A stretch of DNA of 64,000 nucleotides, from contig NZ_BAFC01000045.1 in NCBI RefSeq assembly GCF_000248055.1, forward strand, positions 62,001 through 126,000, read 5' to 3'. A model generated the notes under the pieces. It did no database searches, had not been told where the DNA came from, and was given only the letters and a program-made list of their open reading frames with translations. The DNA comes from Gordonia sputi NBRC 100414 (GTDB lineage: Bacteria > Actinomycetota > Actinomycetes > Mycobacteriales > Mycobacteriaceae). The translations under genes were made by a program, and so were the position numbers. This document shows, piece after piece, positions 26,075-34,289 of this stretch. Positions within the stretch are counted from its first letter, which is position 1. Each line of letters starts with the position of its first letter.

Positions 26075-27097
26075 ATGTATCAATCCGCCACAAGCCGGAC
26101 CCGACTGACGATGCACGACGTGTCGGTGTCTGTTGTCGTGCCGGTCTATCGCAGCGCCGCCTACATCGAGGCCTGTGTGCGCTCGGTACTCAACCAGCAG
26201 GCTCCGGTCGACGAGATCGTGCTCGTCGACGATCGCGGGGGTGACGATTCCATCGAACGAGCCGAAAAGGTGCTCGCGGCAGGCGAGGTCGCGTATCGGG
26301 TCGTGCGTATGCCACAGAACAGTGGCGTCGGGCCTGCACGCAACGCGGGACTCGCGGCGGCGTCGGGAAACGTCATCTGGTTCTTCGACAGCGACGACAT
26401 CGCCGACGCGGCGTTCACGACCAGAATGCTCGACGAACTACTCCGCAACGACGCGGATTTCGCCACGTGCACAACACGATTCGTCGACGAGATCGGGGTG
26501 CCGACGGGGGCGCTCACTCCGGTGCTGTCGGCCGGCGCACTCACGGGCGACGAGTACGCAGGCCTCTTGTTGCGCAGCAAGGCGCGGTCGTACGCCAGCG
26601 GAAAGCTGTTCCGCCGTGACGTTCTCGGCGACGATCCGTGGGGCACACGTCGGGCGTACGAGGATCTATCGGCCATCGCGCGGGTGGCGCTGGACTCGCG
26701 CACGGTGGCGACGGTGCCAGAGGCGTTGTACCGGTACCGACTTCGCGACGATTCGGTATCGCACCGCGTCACGTCCGACACACGCGCGATCTTCGAGATG
26801 GGTGACGAGGTGCTCGAGATGCTCGACACCGTTCCCGACACGAGGCAATGGCGTTCGACTGCACGATCTTTCGTGTACCGCGAGGTTCTGATCCCCGCGG
26901 CGCACATGGCGATGCGCGCAGAGCACGACGGTGGCGCAGGCCCGGTGACAGACGAACTGCTGCGCATCGCCCGTGCTCGCGTGTCGCGTCGGGATGTGCT
27001 GCCGCTGCTCGCCACGGGCGAGATACGCTCTGCCGTCTTCGCCGTCGCGATGCTGACCGCGCCGCAGCGCTACGCGAATATGCTGCGGCACAGGTGA
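26075..27097 (+). CDS. Family 2 glycosyltransferase
   Basis: A 340-residue GT-A fold transferase. The start at ATG 26075 is favoured by GAGGGGAG (26056-26063); GTG 26048 and ATG 26111 are alternatives. The N-terminal motif VSVVVPVYRSAAYIEACVRSVL, followed by EIVLVDD, is the GT2 nucleotide-sugar site, and FFDSDD near residue 105 supplies the DxD-type metal motif. No membrane helix, so it probably acts at the inner face of the membrane. An iron box lies directly upstream. It converges on the A-T-TE synthetase gene with a 4-bp gap. Donor and acceptor sugars cannot be inferred. Confidence 0.88.
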   Translation: MYQSATSRTRLTMHDVSVSVVVPVYRSAAYIEACVRSVLNQQAPVDEIVLVDDRGGDDSIERAEKVLAAGEVAYRVVRMPQNSGVGPARNAGLAAASGNVIWFFDSDDIADAAFTTRMLDELLRNDADFATCTTRFVDEIGVPTGALTPVLSAGALTGDEYAGLLLRSKARSYASGKLFRRDVLGDDPWGTRRAYEDLSAIARVALDSRTVATVPEALYRYRLRDDSVSHRVTSDTRAIFEMGDEVLEMLDTVPDTRQWRSTARSFVYREVLIPAAHMAMRAEHDGGAGPVTDELLRIARARVSRRDVLPLLATGEIRSAVFAVAMLTAPQRYANMLRHR

Positions 27098-27101
27098 TCT
27101 G

Positions 27102-29687
27102 TCAGGGCAGCGCGTCGAGGAAGTGCCCCACCACCTCGGTGATGTGCGGCTCGCGCACAATCGACATGTGATCGGCCTGAACCCGGGTGATCGTGATGTC
27201 GCCCGGGGTGAGCTGATCGGTCCAGACCCGCTCGTCGTGGTTGTTGTCCGCGCCGAGTACCACAAGCACTCGGCCGTGATACGGCGCGGGGCGGTGGAAT
27301 CGGCCGACGCGCCAACCGACCTGCTCCATGGCACGTGCCGACTCGACGGGCTGATCGGTCAAAAATCCGGCACGTAGCAACTGGATTCGGTTGCGCCACA
27401 ACTGTGATCGAGACAATCGCACGCCCGACAGTTGGGGACGCTGGTCGCTCTCGGCGGTCGCGGGAGTCTGCGCCGTCGAGCCGACAGCACGAGCTGTCTG
27501 CTGGGGGACGAAGGTGTCGAGTGTCATGACGAGCGCGACCTGCTCGCCCGCACGGAGGAGTCGACGAGCGACCTCGAGCGCGATCAATCCACCCAGTGAA
27601 TGACCAAGCAGCACATAGGGTCCGCTCGGTTGAAGGCGACGCAGATCGCGCAGATGCCTGCGTGCAGCCATCCCGACAGTCCAGTCGGGGAATCCGCGAT
27701 TCTCCAGGCCGTGCGGTTGGAATCCGTAGATCGATCCGATCCGTTCGTCGCGGGCGAGGTGGTCGGCGAGCGCGACAAACACCAGCGCCGACGCGCCAGC
27801 TCCCGCGAAGCAGAACACCGTCTGCCCGTTGCCGCTACGCAGCGGCACCGTCGTCGGAGCGAGTGAATCACCCTTACTGGCAACCGAATCTGGTCGTAGG
27901 CGTGCGTCGAGCGTGTGCGCCATCGTCGCGACGGTCGGTGCCGACGCGGCGTCGGCCTGGGTGAGTGCAACGCCGAGACGTCGGGTGAGGCCGACGAGAA
28001 TCTGGGCGACCGTCAGCGAGTCGGCGCCGAGTGCGTAGATGTTCTCGTCACGTCCGACCTCGTCGAGTCCGAGGGCCTCGGCCCAGATCTCCGCCACCGA
28101 TGTCTCGAGGTCGCCGACGGGTGGGTCGATGTGTCGGGTCGGTGCGGGCAGTGCGGCTCGGTCGATCTTGCCGCGCGCAGTTCTCGGGAGGGCAGCGAGT
28201 TCGACGACGTGTGCGGGAATCATCCACTCGGGCAGTCGTTCTCGCAGCCTCGTGCGGATCTCGGCTGCCGGAGGGGTGCGGCCCCCGGGGACAGGCGCGA
28301 CGTAGGCGAGCAGTTCGGTGCGGCCGGAATCGGGCTCCGACCGTGCGATGACCGCGGCTTCGGCGAGGTCGCCGTCGGACATGATCGCGCGGTGCACCTC
28401 CGCGGGTTCGACCAGATAGCCCCTGATCTTCACGGCGTCGTCGATGCGGCCGGTGAGAATGAGCGTGGTGCCGTCCCAGGTTCCGCGGTCGCCGGTGCGG
28501 AAGCTGAGCACGCCGTCGGTGTCGCGGGAGAAGCGGCCCTCGTCGGCGGCCGGATCGAGGTATCCGAGTGCGAGGTGGCGCGACGACACGACGACGCGAC
28601 CGTCGTCGGCGATGGTGACCGACTTGTGCGGGGCGAGAACACCTGCGGGAAGCGCACCGGGGGATACGTGTTCTCCCGCGCGGAGATCGAAGTAGGCCAG
28701 CGCCGACGTCTCCGACGATCCCACCCAGTTCGTCACCGTTGCCTCGGGAGCGTGTGACAGCGCGGCCAGCGCGACGTCGGACGTCAGTGCCTCGCCGGTG
28801 GTGATGATGCGGCGCAACGATGCCCACGCCGGGTGGCCGGTCGACTCGCGCGAGCTCGTCAGCGCACGCAGCAGTGCCGGAGTGAGAAAGGTGATCTCTG
28901 CGGCGCACTCGGCGAGTGCGTCGAGTATCGCGCCTGCGGTGCGGTCACGCGGGTCGACGGCGGTGATGTCGGCACCGTTGATCAGCGATCCGATCAAGAC
29001 GTTGAGTCCGGCACCGAAGCTGATCGGAAGACACAGCGCGACGCGACGTCCCGGGGTGATCGAGAATCCGGTGCGCATCAGCTCGGAATCGCAGAGCCAC
29101 ATGCCATTCGGGTGCAGCACGCCCTTGGGAGTGCCCGTCGAGCCGGATGTGAACTGGATGCTCGTGAGGTCATCGGGGTTGTCGAGACCCGTGGTTGTTC
29201 CGCCGCCTGCGGCGCCCTGGGTCGTGATCGCGGCGAGGTCGGTCACCGGAAGACCGTGGGCGGCAGCGACGGCGCGAGCGGCGTCGAGGTGCGCGGCGTC
29301 GGCGATCATGACATCGGCAGGGCGTCCGTGCGTCTTCAACTCGGCGAGGATCGTCGAGACACGTTCGGCCGGCAGGTGCGGGTCCAGGGCGACGATCGGA
29401 TGTCCGGAGAGAAACACGCCGAGAACCAGCGCGACCGCGTCGGGCGACAACCACACCTGCACGACAACCGGATTCGACGATCCACCGGCACGTGCGGTGA
29501 TCGACGCCGCGGCCGACGTGGCTCGCTCGACGAGTTGGCCGTACGTCAGGCTCTGCCCCGCCATACGGATGGCCGGACGGTCGGTGAAGCGTTGTGCGCC
29601 TGCGATGATCGCGGTGCGCACCGAGTGAACCTCGGCGGGGTCACCGGGGGCAGTGTCGTCGGGGGTGGCGTCGGTAGAAGTGGTCAT
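27102..29687 (-). CDS. Single-module A-T-TE nonribosomal peptide synthetase-like enzyme
   Basis: The 861-residue enzyme starts at ATG 29687, overlapping the flippase TGA (ATGA). The adenylation domain (about 20-515) shows FTSGSTGTPKGVLHPNG near residue 180, SSETSALAYF near residue 335, FRTGDRGTW near residue 395, IDDAVKIRGYLVEPAEVHR near residue 420 and the catalytic lysine in ARGKIDRAAL near residue 510. A carrier domain has LGADSLTVAQ near residue 552. A type I thioesterase (about 625-858) has GHSLGG, an Asp in TLDTF and the His in ADHMSIV. No condensation domain is present. Next to GriI/GriH genes the likely substrate is 3-amino-4-hydroxybenzoate or a derivative, released as an ester, amide or dimer; this is inference. 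Confidence 0.92.
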   Translation of the reverse strand: MTTSTDATPDDTAPGDPAEVHSVRTAIIAGAQRFTDRPAIRMAGQSLTYGQLVERATSAAASITARAGGSSNPVVVQVWLSPDAVALVLGVFLSGHPIVALDPHLPAERVSTILAELKTHGRPADVMIADAAHLDAARAVAAAHGLPVTDLAAITTQGAAGGGTTTGLDNPDDLTSIQFTSGSTGTPKGVLHPNGMWLCDSELMRTGFSITPGRRVALCLPISFGAGLNVLIGSLINGADITAVDPRDRTAGAILDALAECAAEITFLTPALLRALTSSRESTGHPAWASLRRIITTGEALTSDVALAALSHAPEATVTNWVGSSETSALAYFDLRAGEHVSPGALPAGVLAPHKSVTIADDGRVVVSSRHLALGYLDPAADEGRFSRDTDGVLSFRTGDRGTWDGTTLILTGRIDDAVKIRGYLVEPAEVHRAIMSDGDLAEAAVIARSEPDSGRTELLAYVAPVPGGRTPPAAEIRTRLRERLPEWMIPAHVVELAALPRTARGKIDRAALPAPTRHIDPPVGDLETSVAEIWAEALGLDEVGRDENIYALGADSLTVAQILVGLTRRLGVALTQADAASAPTVATMAHTLDARLRPDSVASKGDSLAPTTVPLRSGNGQTVFCFAGAGASALVFVALADHLARDERIGSIYGFQPHGLENRGFPDWTVGMAARRHLRDLRRLQPSGPYVLLGHSLGGLIALEVARRLLRAGEQVALVMTLDTFVPQQTARAVGSTAQTPATAESDQRPQLSGVRLSRSQLWRNRIQLLRAGFLTDQPVESARAMEQVGWRVGRFHRPAPYHGRVLVVLGADNNHDERVWTDQLTPGDITITRVQADHMSIVREPHITEVVGHFLDALP

Positions 29688-31000
29688 CTGACGGCTCCGG
29701 TGAACGATGCGAGTGTGGTCTTCGGATCGAGGGCTTGGCGGATCAGTCGGATACCGGGTACGAGGAGGAAGAGCACGACGGCGACGTCGGCCACCAGGTA
29801 GACGTAGGCGACGCCGATGATGCCCCATCGATCGGCCGCCGCGGCGATACCGCAGACGACGACCACGCCGAAGACGATCTGTGTCGCCACAGCGAGTTTC
29901 AGCTTGCGCTGTACCCGCGCGAGGCCGCCGTAGATCACCACGAACGCCACAGTCGGCAGGGTCAGCGCCATCAGGCGGATGAGATCTGTCCCCTCACGGG
30001 CGTACTGCGGGCCCATGATCGAGAGAATCCACGGTGCCAGCGCGATCAGCAGTAGGCAACCGACGACTGCCGCGCCGCCACACAGTGCGATGAAACGCAG
30101 TGTGGTTGCCCGCAAATCGACGTCGGGCTCCGCCGAGGCCGACACGAACGGCGCGCAGGTGGCGTTGAGCAGGATGGCCGCCGTGCTGATGACCAGCCAG
30201 CAGACCGAGAAGTACGCGTTCATCTCGGTGCCCAGCTGAGCCACGATGACCAGTGGAACAACGAGCGGCACAACCACTCCCACCGCTGTCATCGCGAGCG
30301 AGCCTGCGTAGAAGTGTGCGATCTCACCGCGCCCGGGAAGCGTTCCGGGGCCCGTCATCGCGCGCGCGGTAGGGCGTACGGCGCTCACTCCGATCCAGCA
30401 TGCGATGACAGCGGCGGGGATCACCCAGGCGGCGACGATGGCTGAACCCGACGCGAATGGGATCAGCAGCGCGACGAGTATCAGCTTGATTGTTGATTGC
30501 GTGACGTTCTTGAGCGCGACGGTGCGCGAGCGGCCGAGGCCGATCAGCAACTGGTCCTGCACGGCGAAAACGCCGAGTACCGCAACGATGACGGGGTACA
30601 GCCACGGTTCCGCCGACGAGGTGAACAACGCGTCGCGAGGGCCGAGTACGACGAAGCCGAGTCCGAACAGCACTGCTGTCACGATGATGACGGAGCGGCC
30701 GATCGTGATCAGGCGGTGCGCCTTGGACCCGGCGATCGGAAGGAACCGTTCGTACAGACTGCCGAGACTCAGATTCGACAGGGTCGCCATCAACGTCGCG
30801 GAGGTGATGATGGCCGACGCCCTGCCGACCTCCGCCGTCGAGTATCCGCGCGCCGCGATCGTCCAGAACACGAAACCCAGTGCGCCGGTGGCGACACTGG
30901 ACGTCATCACCGCGACGATGTTGATCCCGACGCCGGTGTTGTCGTCGCGGAAGAGGTTCAGGCGTCGAGGGCCCAGGCCCCGCTTCTGCGTGGTGGTCAC
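29684..31000 (-). CDS. Wzx-like polysaccharide flippase (MOP superfamily)
   Basis: GTG 31000 overlaps the stop of the monooxygenase gene (GTGA), giving 438 residues with about 12 membrane helices. The opening NIVAVMTSSVATGALGFVFW and the FxTxAxGYSTAEVGRASAI region resemble O-unit and teichuronate flippases of the oligosaccharidyl-lipid group. Such proteins move lipid-linked saccharides, and some relatives export peptides or small products. Lying between the aminobenzoate genes and the A-T-TE enzyme, it suggests the product, or a carrier-bound intermediate, is moved outward. Its end overlaps the next start by four bases. Confidence 0.87.
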   Translation of the reverse strand: MTTTQKRGLGPRRLNLFRDDNTGVGINIVAVMTSSVATGALGFVFWTIAARGYSTAEVGRASAIITSATLMATLSNLSLGSLYERFLPIAGSKAHRLITIGRSVIIVTAVLFGLGFVVLGPRDALFTSSAEPWLYPVIVAVLGVFAVQDQLLIGLGRSRTVALKNVTQSTIKLILVALLIPFASGSAIVAAWVIPAAVIACWIGVSAVRPTARAMTGPGTLPGRGEIAHFYAGSLAMTAVGVVVPLVVPLVIVAQLGTEMNAYFSVCWLVISTAAILLNATCAPFVSASAEPDVDLRATTLRFIALCGGAAVVGCLLLIALAPWILSIMGPQYAREGTDLIRLMALTLPTVAFVVIYGGLARVQRKLKLAVATQIVFGVVVVCGIAAAADRWGIIGVAYVYLVADVAVVLFLLVPGIRLIRQALDPKTTLASFTGAVR

Positions 31001-32148
31001 CGGGCAGAAGCGGCGTCGACCAGTCGCGTGCTGCGGTCGGTCGCCAGTAGCGGCAGCAAGAGCTCTGCGGTGATCTCGGCCTCGCGGGCCAGCGGCCACC
31101 CCGACAGAATCCAGATGTCGATGCCCGCGCGCTCCGCGACCGACGACATCGCCGCCGCCACATTCTCGGCGCTGCCGACGAAGTAGGTGCCGGTGCCCTT
31201 GCCCGCGATGTCGAACGGTGGCTCCGCGGCGGTCCACGTCGTCAGTCCCGCAGCCATGTTCGGTGCGAACTCCAGCAGTTCCCTGCCCGGAATCCGGCCC
31301 GCGCGCAGAGCGTCGATCCGGCCTTGAACCTGCGGGTTCTCGCTGGTGATCCCGTCGAGACCCGGGTAGCCGAAGCTGCGCAGATTGCGATCGGCGGTGG
31401 CCAGAACCGTCTCCGGTCGAGTGTGCGCGAGCTGTTCGGAGAAGCGTTCCCACGCTTGTTCTTCGGTCTCGCGGACGATCACGCTCGCGAGCACACCGAA
31501 ACGTAGCGATCGGCCCCGCTCGGCTGCGGCCGTCCGGACGCGGTCGAAAAGCGTTGTGAGAGAGCTGGGTTCCGACATGAACGACAGGTAGACGTCGAGG
31601 ACCTCCGCCGCGTGCGCGATGCCCTCGGTTGACGCACCGGTGCCCCAGACCTGAACGCCTCCCGGTTGCCGGGTGCCGGGGATTGCGGGCTTGTATCGCG
31701 GTCCGTACGAGAAGAATTCGCCCTGGAACGCCTCGGTGTCGTCGAGATAGAGACGCTTGACCTGGGTCCAGAACTCGGCCGACATCCGGTAGCGGTCGGC
31801 CTTCGACTCGAACCTGCCGTACCGGTGCAAGACCGGATCGGCGCCGTTGACCTGGTTGTAGATCAACCTACCGCCGGAGTACTGGTCGAACACCTGGGCT
31901 TCCTCGGCCATCAGCACCGGAGGCTTGACGCCGGGGTACTCGGGAATGAGGAAGCGAAGCTGTTCGGTGTCGCCGACGAGTGAAATCGCCTCGCGCGCAG
32001 TGGTCAGCGCGCCGTAGAAGCCGAGCCGGTCAAGGGTGCGGGCCTGCTGCCGGAGTGCGTCGAACGTCGGGGCAAAGCGGTGTTCGGGCTCCCACGGGAC
32101 GTCGCCGTCGGTGGGGTTGATGTACCACAGGACGTCGGGGCCACTCAT
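30997..32148 (-). CDS. LLM-class flavin-dependent monooxygenase (SsuD-like)
   Basis: A 383-residue bacterial luciferase-like protein from ATG 32148, overlapping the griH-like stop (ATGA). It resembles alkanesulfonate monooxygenase SsuD: the opening VLWYINPTDGD, ARTLDRLGFYGAL near residue 36, FDQYSGGRLIYNQVNG near residue 86, and VIVRETEEQAWERF near residue 225. Compared with SsuD it lacks about eight residues after DRLGFYGAL, where SsuD has part of its substrate pocket, so sulfonate use is doubtful. Reduced FMN or F420 would come from elsewhere. A role in oxidising the aminohydroxybenzoate unit is inference from the operon. Confidence 0.85.
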   Translation of the reverse strand: MSGPDVLWYINPTDGDVPWEPEHRFAPTFDALRQQARTLDRLGFYGALTTAREAISLVGDTEQLRFLIPEYPGVKPPVLMAEEAQVFDQYSGGRLIYNQVNGADPVLHRYGRFESKADRYRMSAEFWTQVKRLYLDDTEAFQGEFFSYGPRYKPAIPGTRQPGGVQVWGTGASTEGIAHAAEVLDVYLSFMSEPSSLTTLFDRVRTAAAERGRSLRFGVLASVIVRETEEQAWERFSEQLAHTRPETVLATADRNLRSFGYPGLDGITSENPQVQGRIDALRAGRIPGRELLEFAPNMAAGLTTWTAAEPPFDIAGKGTGTYFVGSAENVAAAMSSVAERAGIDIWILSGWPLAREAEITAELLLPLLATDRSTRLVDAASAR

Positions 32149-33338
32149 CGTTCGTCACAGAACTCGGTGATCGGCAATCCGACGTGACGTGATTCGGTAG
32201 GCGCGTAACCGAGAAGGCGATCGCCGGGCACCAGGTCGGTCACGTTGTTCACCGATCCGCCGGGGCCGAGGAGGCGCACATGCCAGTCGTCCTGTGCGAT
32301 CACGTTGATGGTGCGGCCGTCGGGTGCGGTCGCGCTGACCGAGATCAGCGGGCGGCGCTCGATCTTGACTCTCCCAATGCGCACCTCGCGGACGTCACCG
32401 TTGCTGCGCACCGCGAGGATCGGCTGTCCGGCAGCGAGTTCGCTGACGTAGCGCGTGCGGTTGTCGGGCACGAGAACGTAGGAGTGCACGGCACCGGCGT
32501 TCCACCGGAACGGACGGGTCGGCATGTACGGCAGCGGGTGGGTTTCGCTGCAGGACAGAAACATTCCGGTCGAGAACGAACCGATCAGACATCCCTCGTC
32601 CTGTGCGAGCAGCGAGCAGGTGTCGATGCATGCACGTTCGCCCATGCCGATGTGCTCGACCTTGGTGACGGTCAGCTCGGTGAGTTCGATGCGGTCGGCA
32701 GACGGGCGGATGACGTCGGCGAGCGTTGCGATGTCGTCGACGCTCTGCGGGGCGAGCAGCAGCCCGTCGGAGCCGTGTTCGAGCACCAGCTTCACGATCT
32801 CGGCGTCCTCGATGTCGTTGACGACGGTCACGGTGCGGCCGCCGGAGTTCTCCGCCGCTGCGATCACGATCTCGAGGGGGATCTTGGTGGGGTCGGTGAA
32901 GGTCAGCAGTGTCCAGGGAGCGCGCCGCACGGTCTCACAGGCGTCGCGCAGCGTATCTGCGTCGGAAACGACAACGTGCACAGCGGTTTCCGCACCCGGA
33001 GCGGCTTCTTCGGAGTCGCCGTGGGCAACCAACACGATGTCGGCCGAGATCTGGCCTTCTGAGATCTCATCGCTCGAGTGGCCCGGTGCGTAGATCCGAC
33101 GCACGGTGGGCGGCAGGCCGTCGAGGAGGTCGATGTCGGCGGAGATGATGCCGTCGATGCGCTGATGAATGGCCGCCTGCACCATGGCGTCGACGGTGCC
33201 CGCGGGAACTGTGCGTAGGTCGACCCAGGCGAAATGCTCACGGCCGGAATCCGACTGCGCTGCAGTGGTCGACGAACTGTCGCGATCGACGCCGAGGGGT
33301 GTGATGTCGTCGGTCACGATGTCAGTGCTGTTGCTCAT
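32145..33338 (-). CDS. GriH-type cyclase (3-dehydroquinate synthase II family) for 3-amino-4-hydroxybenzoate
   Basis: GriH-type proteins convert the GriI product into 3-amino-4-hydroxybenzoate by a manganese-dependent reaction that is known from grixazone synthesis in Streptomyces griseus. The 397-residue product starts at ATG 33338 after GAGGTAG. The family hallmark region is present: IGSFSTGMFLSCSETHPLPY near residue 250, PFRWNAGAVHSYVLVPDN near residue 275, and GRVKIERRPLISV near residue 325. The archaeal homologue (MJ1249) makes dehydroquinate instead, but canonical shikimate enzymes are expected in this organism and the gene sits next to a GriI homologue, so the aminobenzoate role is favoured. 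Confidence 0.87.
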   Translation of the reverse strand: MSNSTDIVTDDITPLGVDRDSSSTTAAQSDSGREHFAWVDLRTVPAGTVDAMVQAAIHQRIDGIISADIDLLDGLPPTVRRIYAPGHSSDEISEGQISADIVLVAHGDSEEAAPGAETAVHVVVSDADTLRDACETVRRAPWTLLTFTDPTKIPLEIVIAAAENSGGRTVTVVNDIEDAEIVKLVLEHGSDGLLLAPQSVDDIATLADVIRPSADRIELTELTVTKVEHIGMGERACIDTCSLLAQDEGCLIGSFSTGMFLSCSETHPLPYMPTRPFRWNAGAVHSYVLVPDNRTRYVSELAAGQPILAVRSNGDVREVRIGRVKIERRPLISVSATAPDGRTINVIAQDDWHVRLLGPGGSVNNVTDLVPGDRLLGYAPTESRHVGLPITEFCDER

Positions 33339-33381
33339 GTGAATCTACCTCGATGGTGAAGGGGGAGGGGCTGGTTCGCGA

Positions 33382-34200
33382 TCAGGCCAACGCGAGCGCG
33401 CGGGGATCGTGGTCGTGAAGGTGGGCGGCAAGTGCGCCCGCCACCTGCGCCGGGTCGTCGGCGTCGAAGATCTGACGTCCGAAACTGAGACCTGCAACGC
33501 GGGATTGTGCGACGCGGCAGCCGAGTTCGACGGCTGCGTCGTCGGACGCGGCGGAGGGGCCGCCCGCGACGAGGATGGGTAGCGGGCATGAGTCGACGAC
33601 CTGATCCATGGCCTCGGTGCTGCCCGCGTAGTCGAGTTTGACGATGTCGGCTCCGAGGTCGGTCGCGATCGCGGCCAGGTGTGCCAAAGTCTGCGCCGAC
33701 GTCGAAGCCGGTGAGGTGGTCGCTCCGCGCGCGTACATCATTGCCAGCAGCGGCATTCCGAGGCGATCGCATTCGCGGGCGACCCGACCGAGGTCGGCGA
33801 GTTGTTCGGGTTCGGTATCCGAGGAGACGTTCACGTGAACGCTCACCGCGTCGGCGCCGAGTCCGAGGCACTCGTCGACCGAACCCACGAGCACCTTGCC
33901 GGTGGAGTCCTGTGCGAGGCTCGTCCCGGCCGAGAGGTGCACGATCAGGCCGAGAGCGGTGAACCGGCGCGGATCGATGGTTTTCGCTCTGCCCTTGTGG
34001 ACGATGAGCGCATCGGCGCCGGCGTCCGCGAGCATCGCTGCGGTCGTATCGGCGTGGTCTGCGCGTCCGAGCGGGCCGATCGTCACCGAATGGTCGATCG
34101 GCACGACCAGCGCGCGTCGCGAAGGCGACGAGAACAGACGTGCCATGCGAAGGGCTCTGCCGGACAGGGTTTCCCGTCTGTCGCCGTGGCGGTCGTGCAT
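33382..34200 (-). CDS. GriI-type aldolase (2-amino-4,5-dihydroxy-6-one-heptanoate-7-phosphate synthase)
   Basis: GriI condenses aspartate semialdehyde with dihydroxyacetone phosphate to the C7 amino compound that GriH cyclises to 3-amino-4-hydroxybenzoate. The 272-residue product belongs to the DhnA/archaeal class I aldolases. The expected active residues can be placed: Asp36 in PIDHSV, Tyr156 in MMYARG and the Schiff-base Lys188 in DIVKLDYAG; SVHVNVSSDTE near residue 120 and ILVAGGPS near residue 209 (phosphate binding) also fit. It heads the coupled operon; an iron box lies 66 bp upstream. Archaeal relatives make dehydroquinate precursors or fructose bisphosphate, so context decides the call. 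Confidence 0.87.
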   Translation of the reverse strand: MHDRHGDRRETLSGRALRMARLFSSPSRRALVVPIDHSVTIGPLGRADHADTTAAMLADAGADALIVHKGRAKTIDPRRFTALGLIVHLSAGTSLAQDSTGKVLVGSVDECLGLGADAVSVHVNVSSDTEPEQLADLGRVARECDRLGMPLLAMMYARGATTSPASTSAQTLAHLAAIATDLGADIVKLDYAGSTEAMDQVVDSCPLPILVAGGPSAASDDAAVELGCRVAQSRVAGLSFGRQIFDADDPAQVAGALAAHLHDHDPRALALA

Positions 34201-34265
34201 GCTCCGAACTCCGATCCTGATGACAGATCACGTAGCGAGTGGTGGACCACCCCCGTTGATCAAGC

Positions 34266-34284
34266 TGAGGGTAGCCTATCCTTT
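34266..34284. promoter_or_regulatory. Putative IdeR/DtxR iron box in the griI-nat divergent promoter
   Basis: The minus strand reads AAAGGATAGGCTACCCTCA, matching 14 of 19 positions of TTAGGTTAGGCTAACCTAA. It lies 66 bp before griI and 6 bp before the GTG of the acetyltransferase gene, so one site could silence both directions when iron is plentiful. Confidence 0.75.
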
Positions 34285-34289
34285 CTGCT

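Noticed and set aside
32145-34200. Canonical shikimate pathway (archaeal-type dehydroquinate synthesis) as the role of the GriI/GriH pair
   Set aside because: Actinobacteria of this group are expected to make dehydroquinate with AroG/AroB; an iron-boxed operon with A-T-TE, oxygenase and acetyltransferase genes fits 3,4-AHBA far better.
27102-34200. Closoxazole- or nataxazole-type benzoxazole cluster
   Set aside because: The amidohydrolase-type cyclase expected for benzoxazole closure is not visible; kept only as one possible product type.
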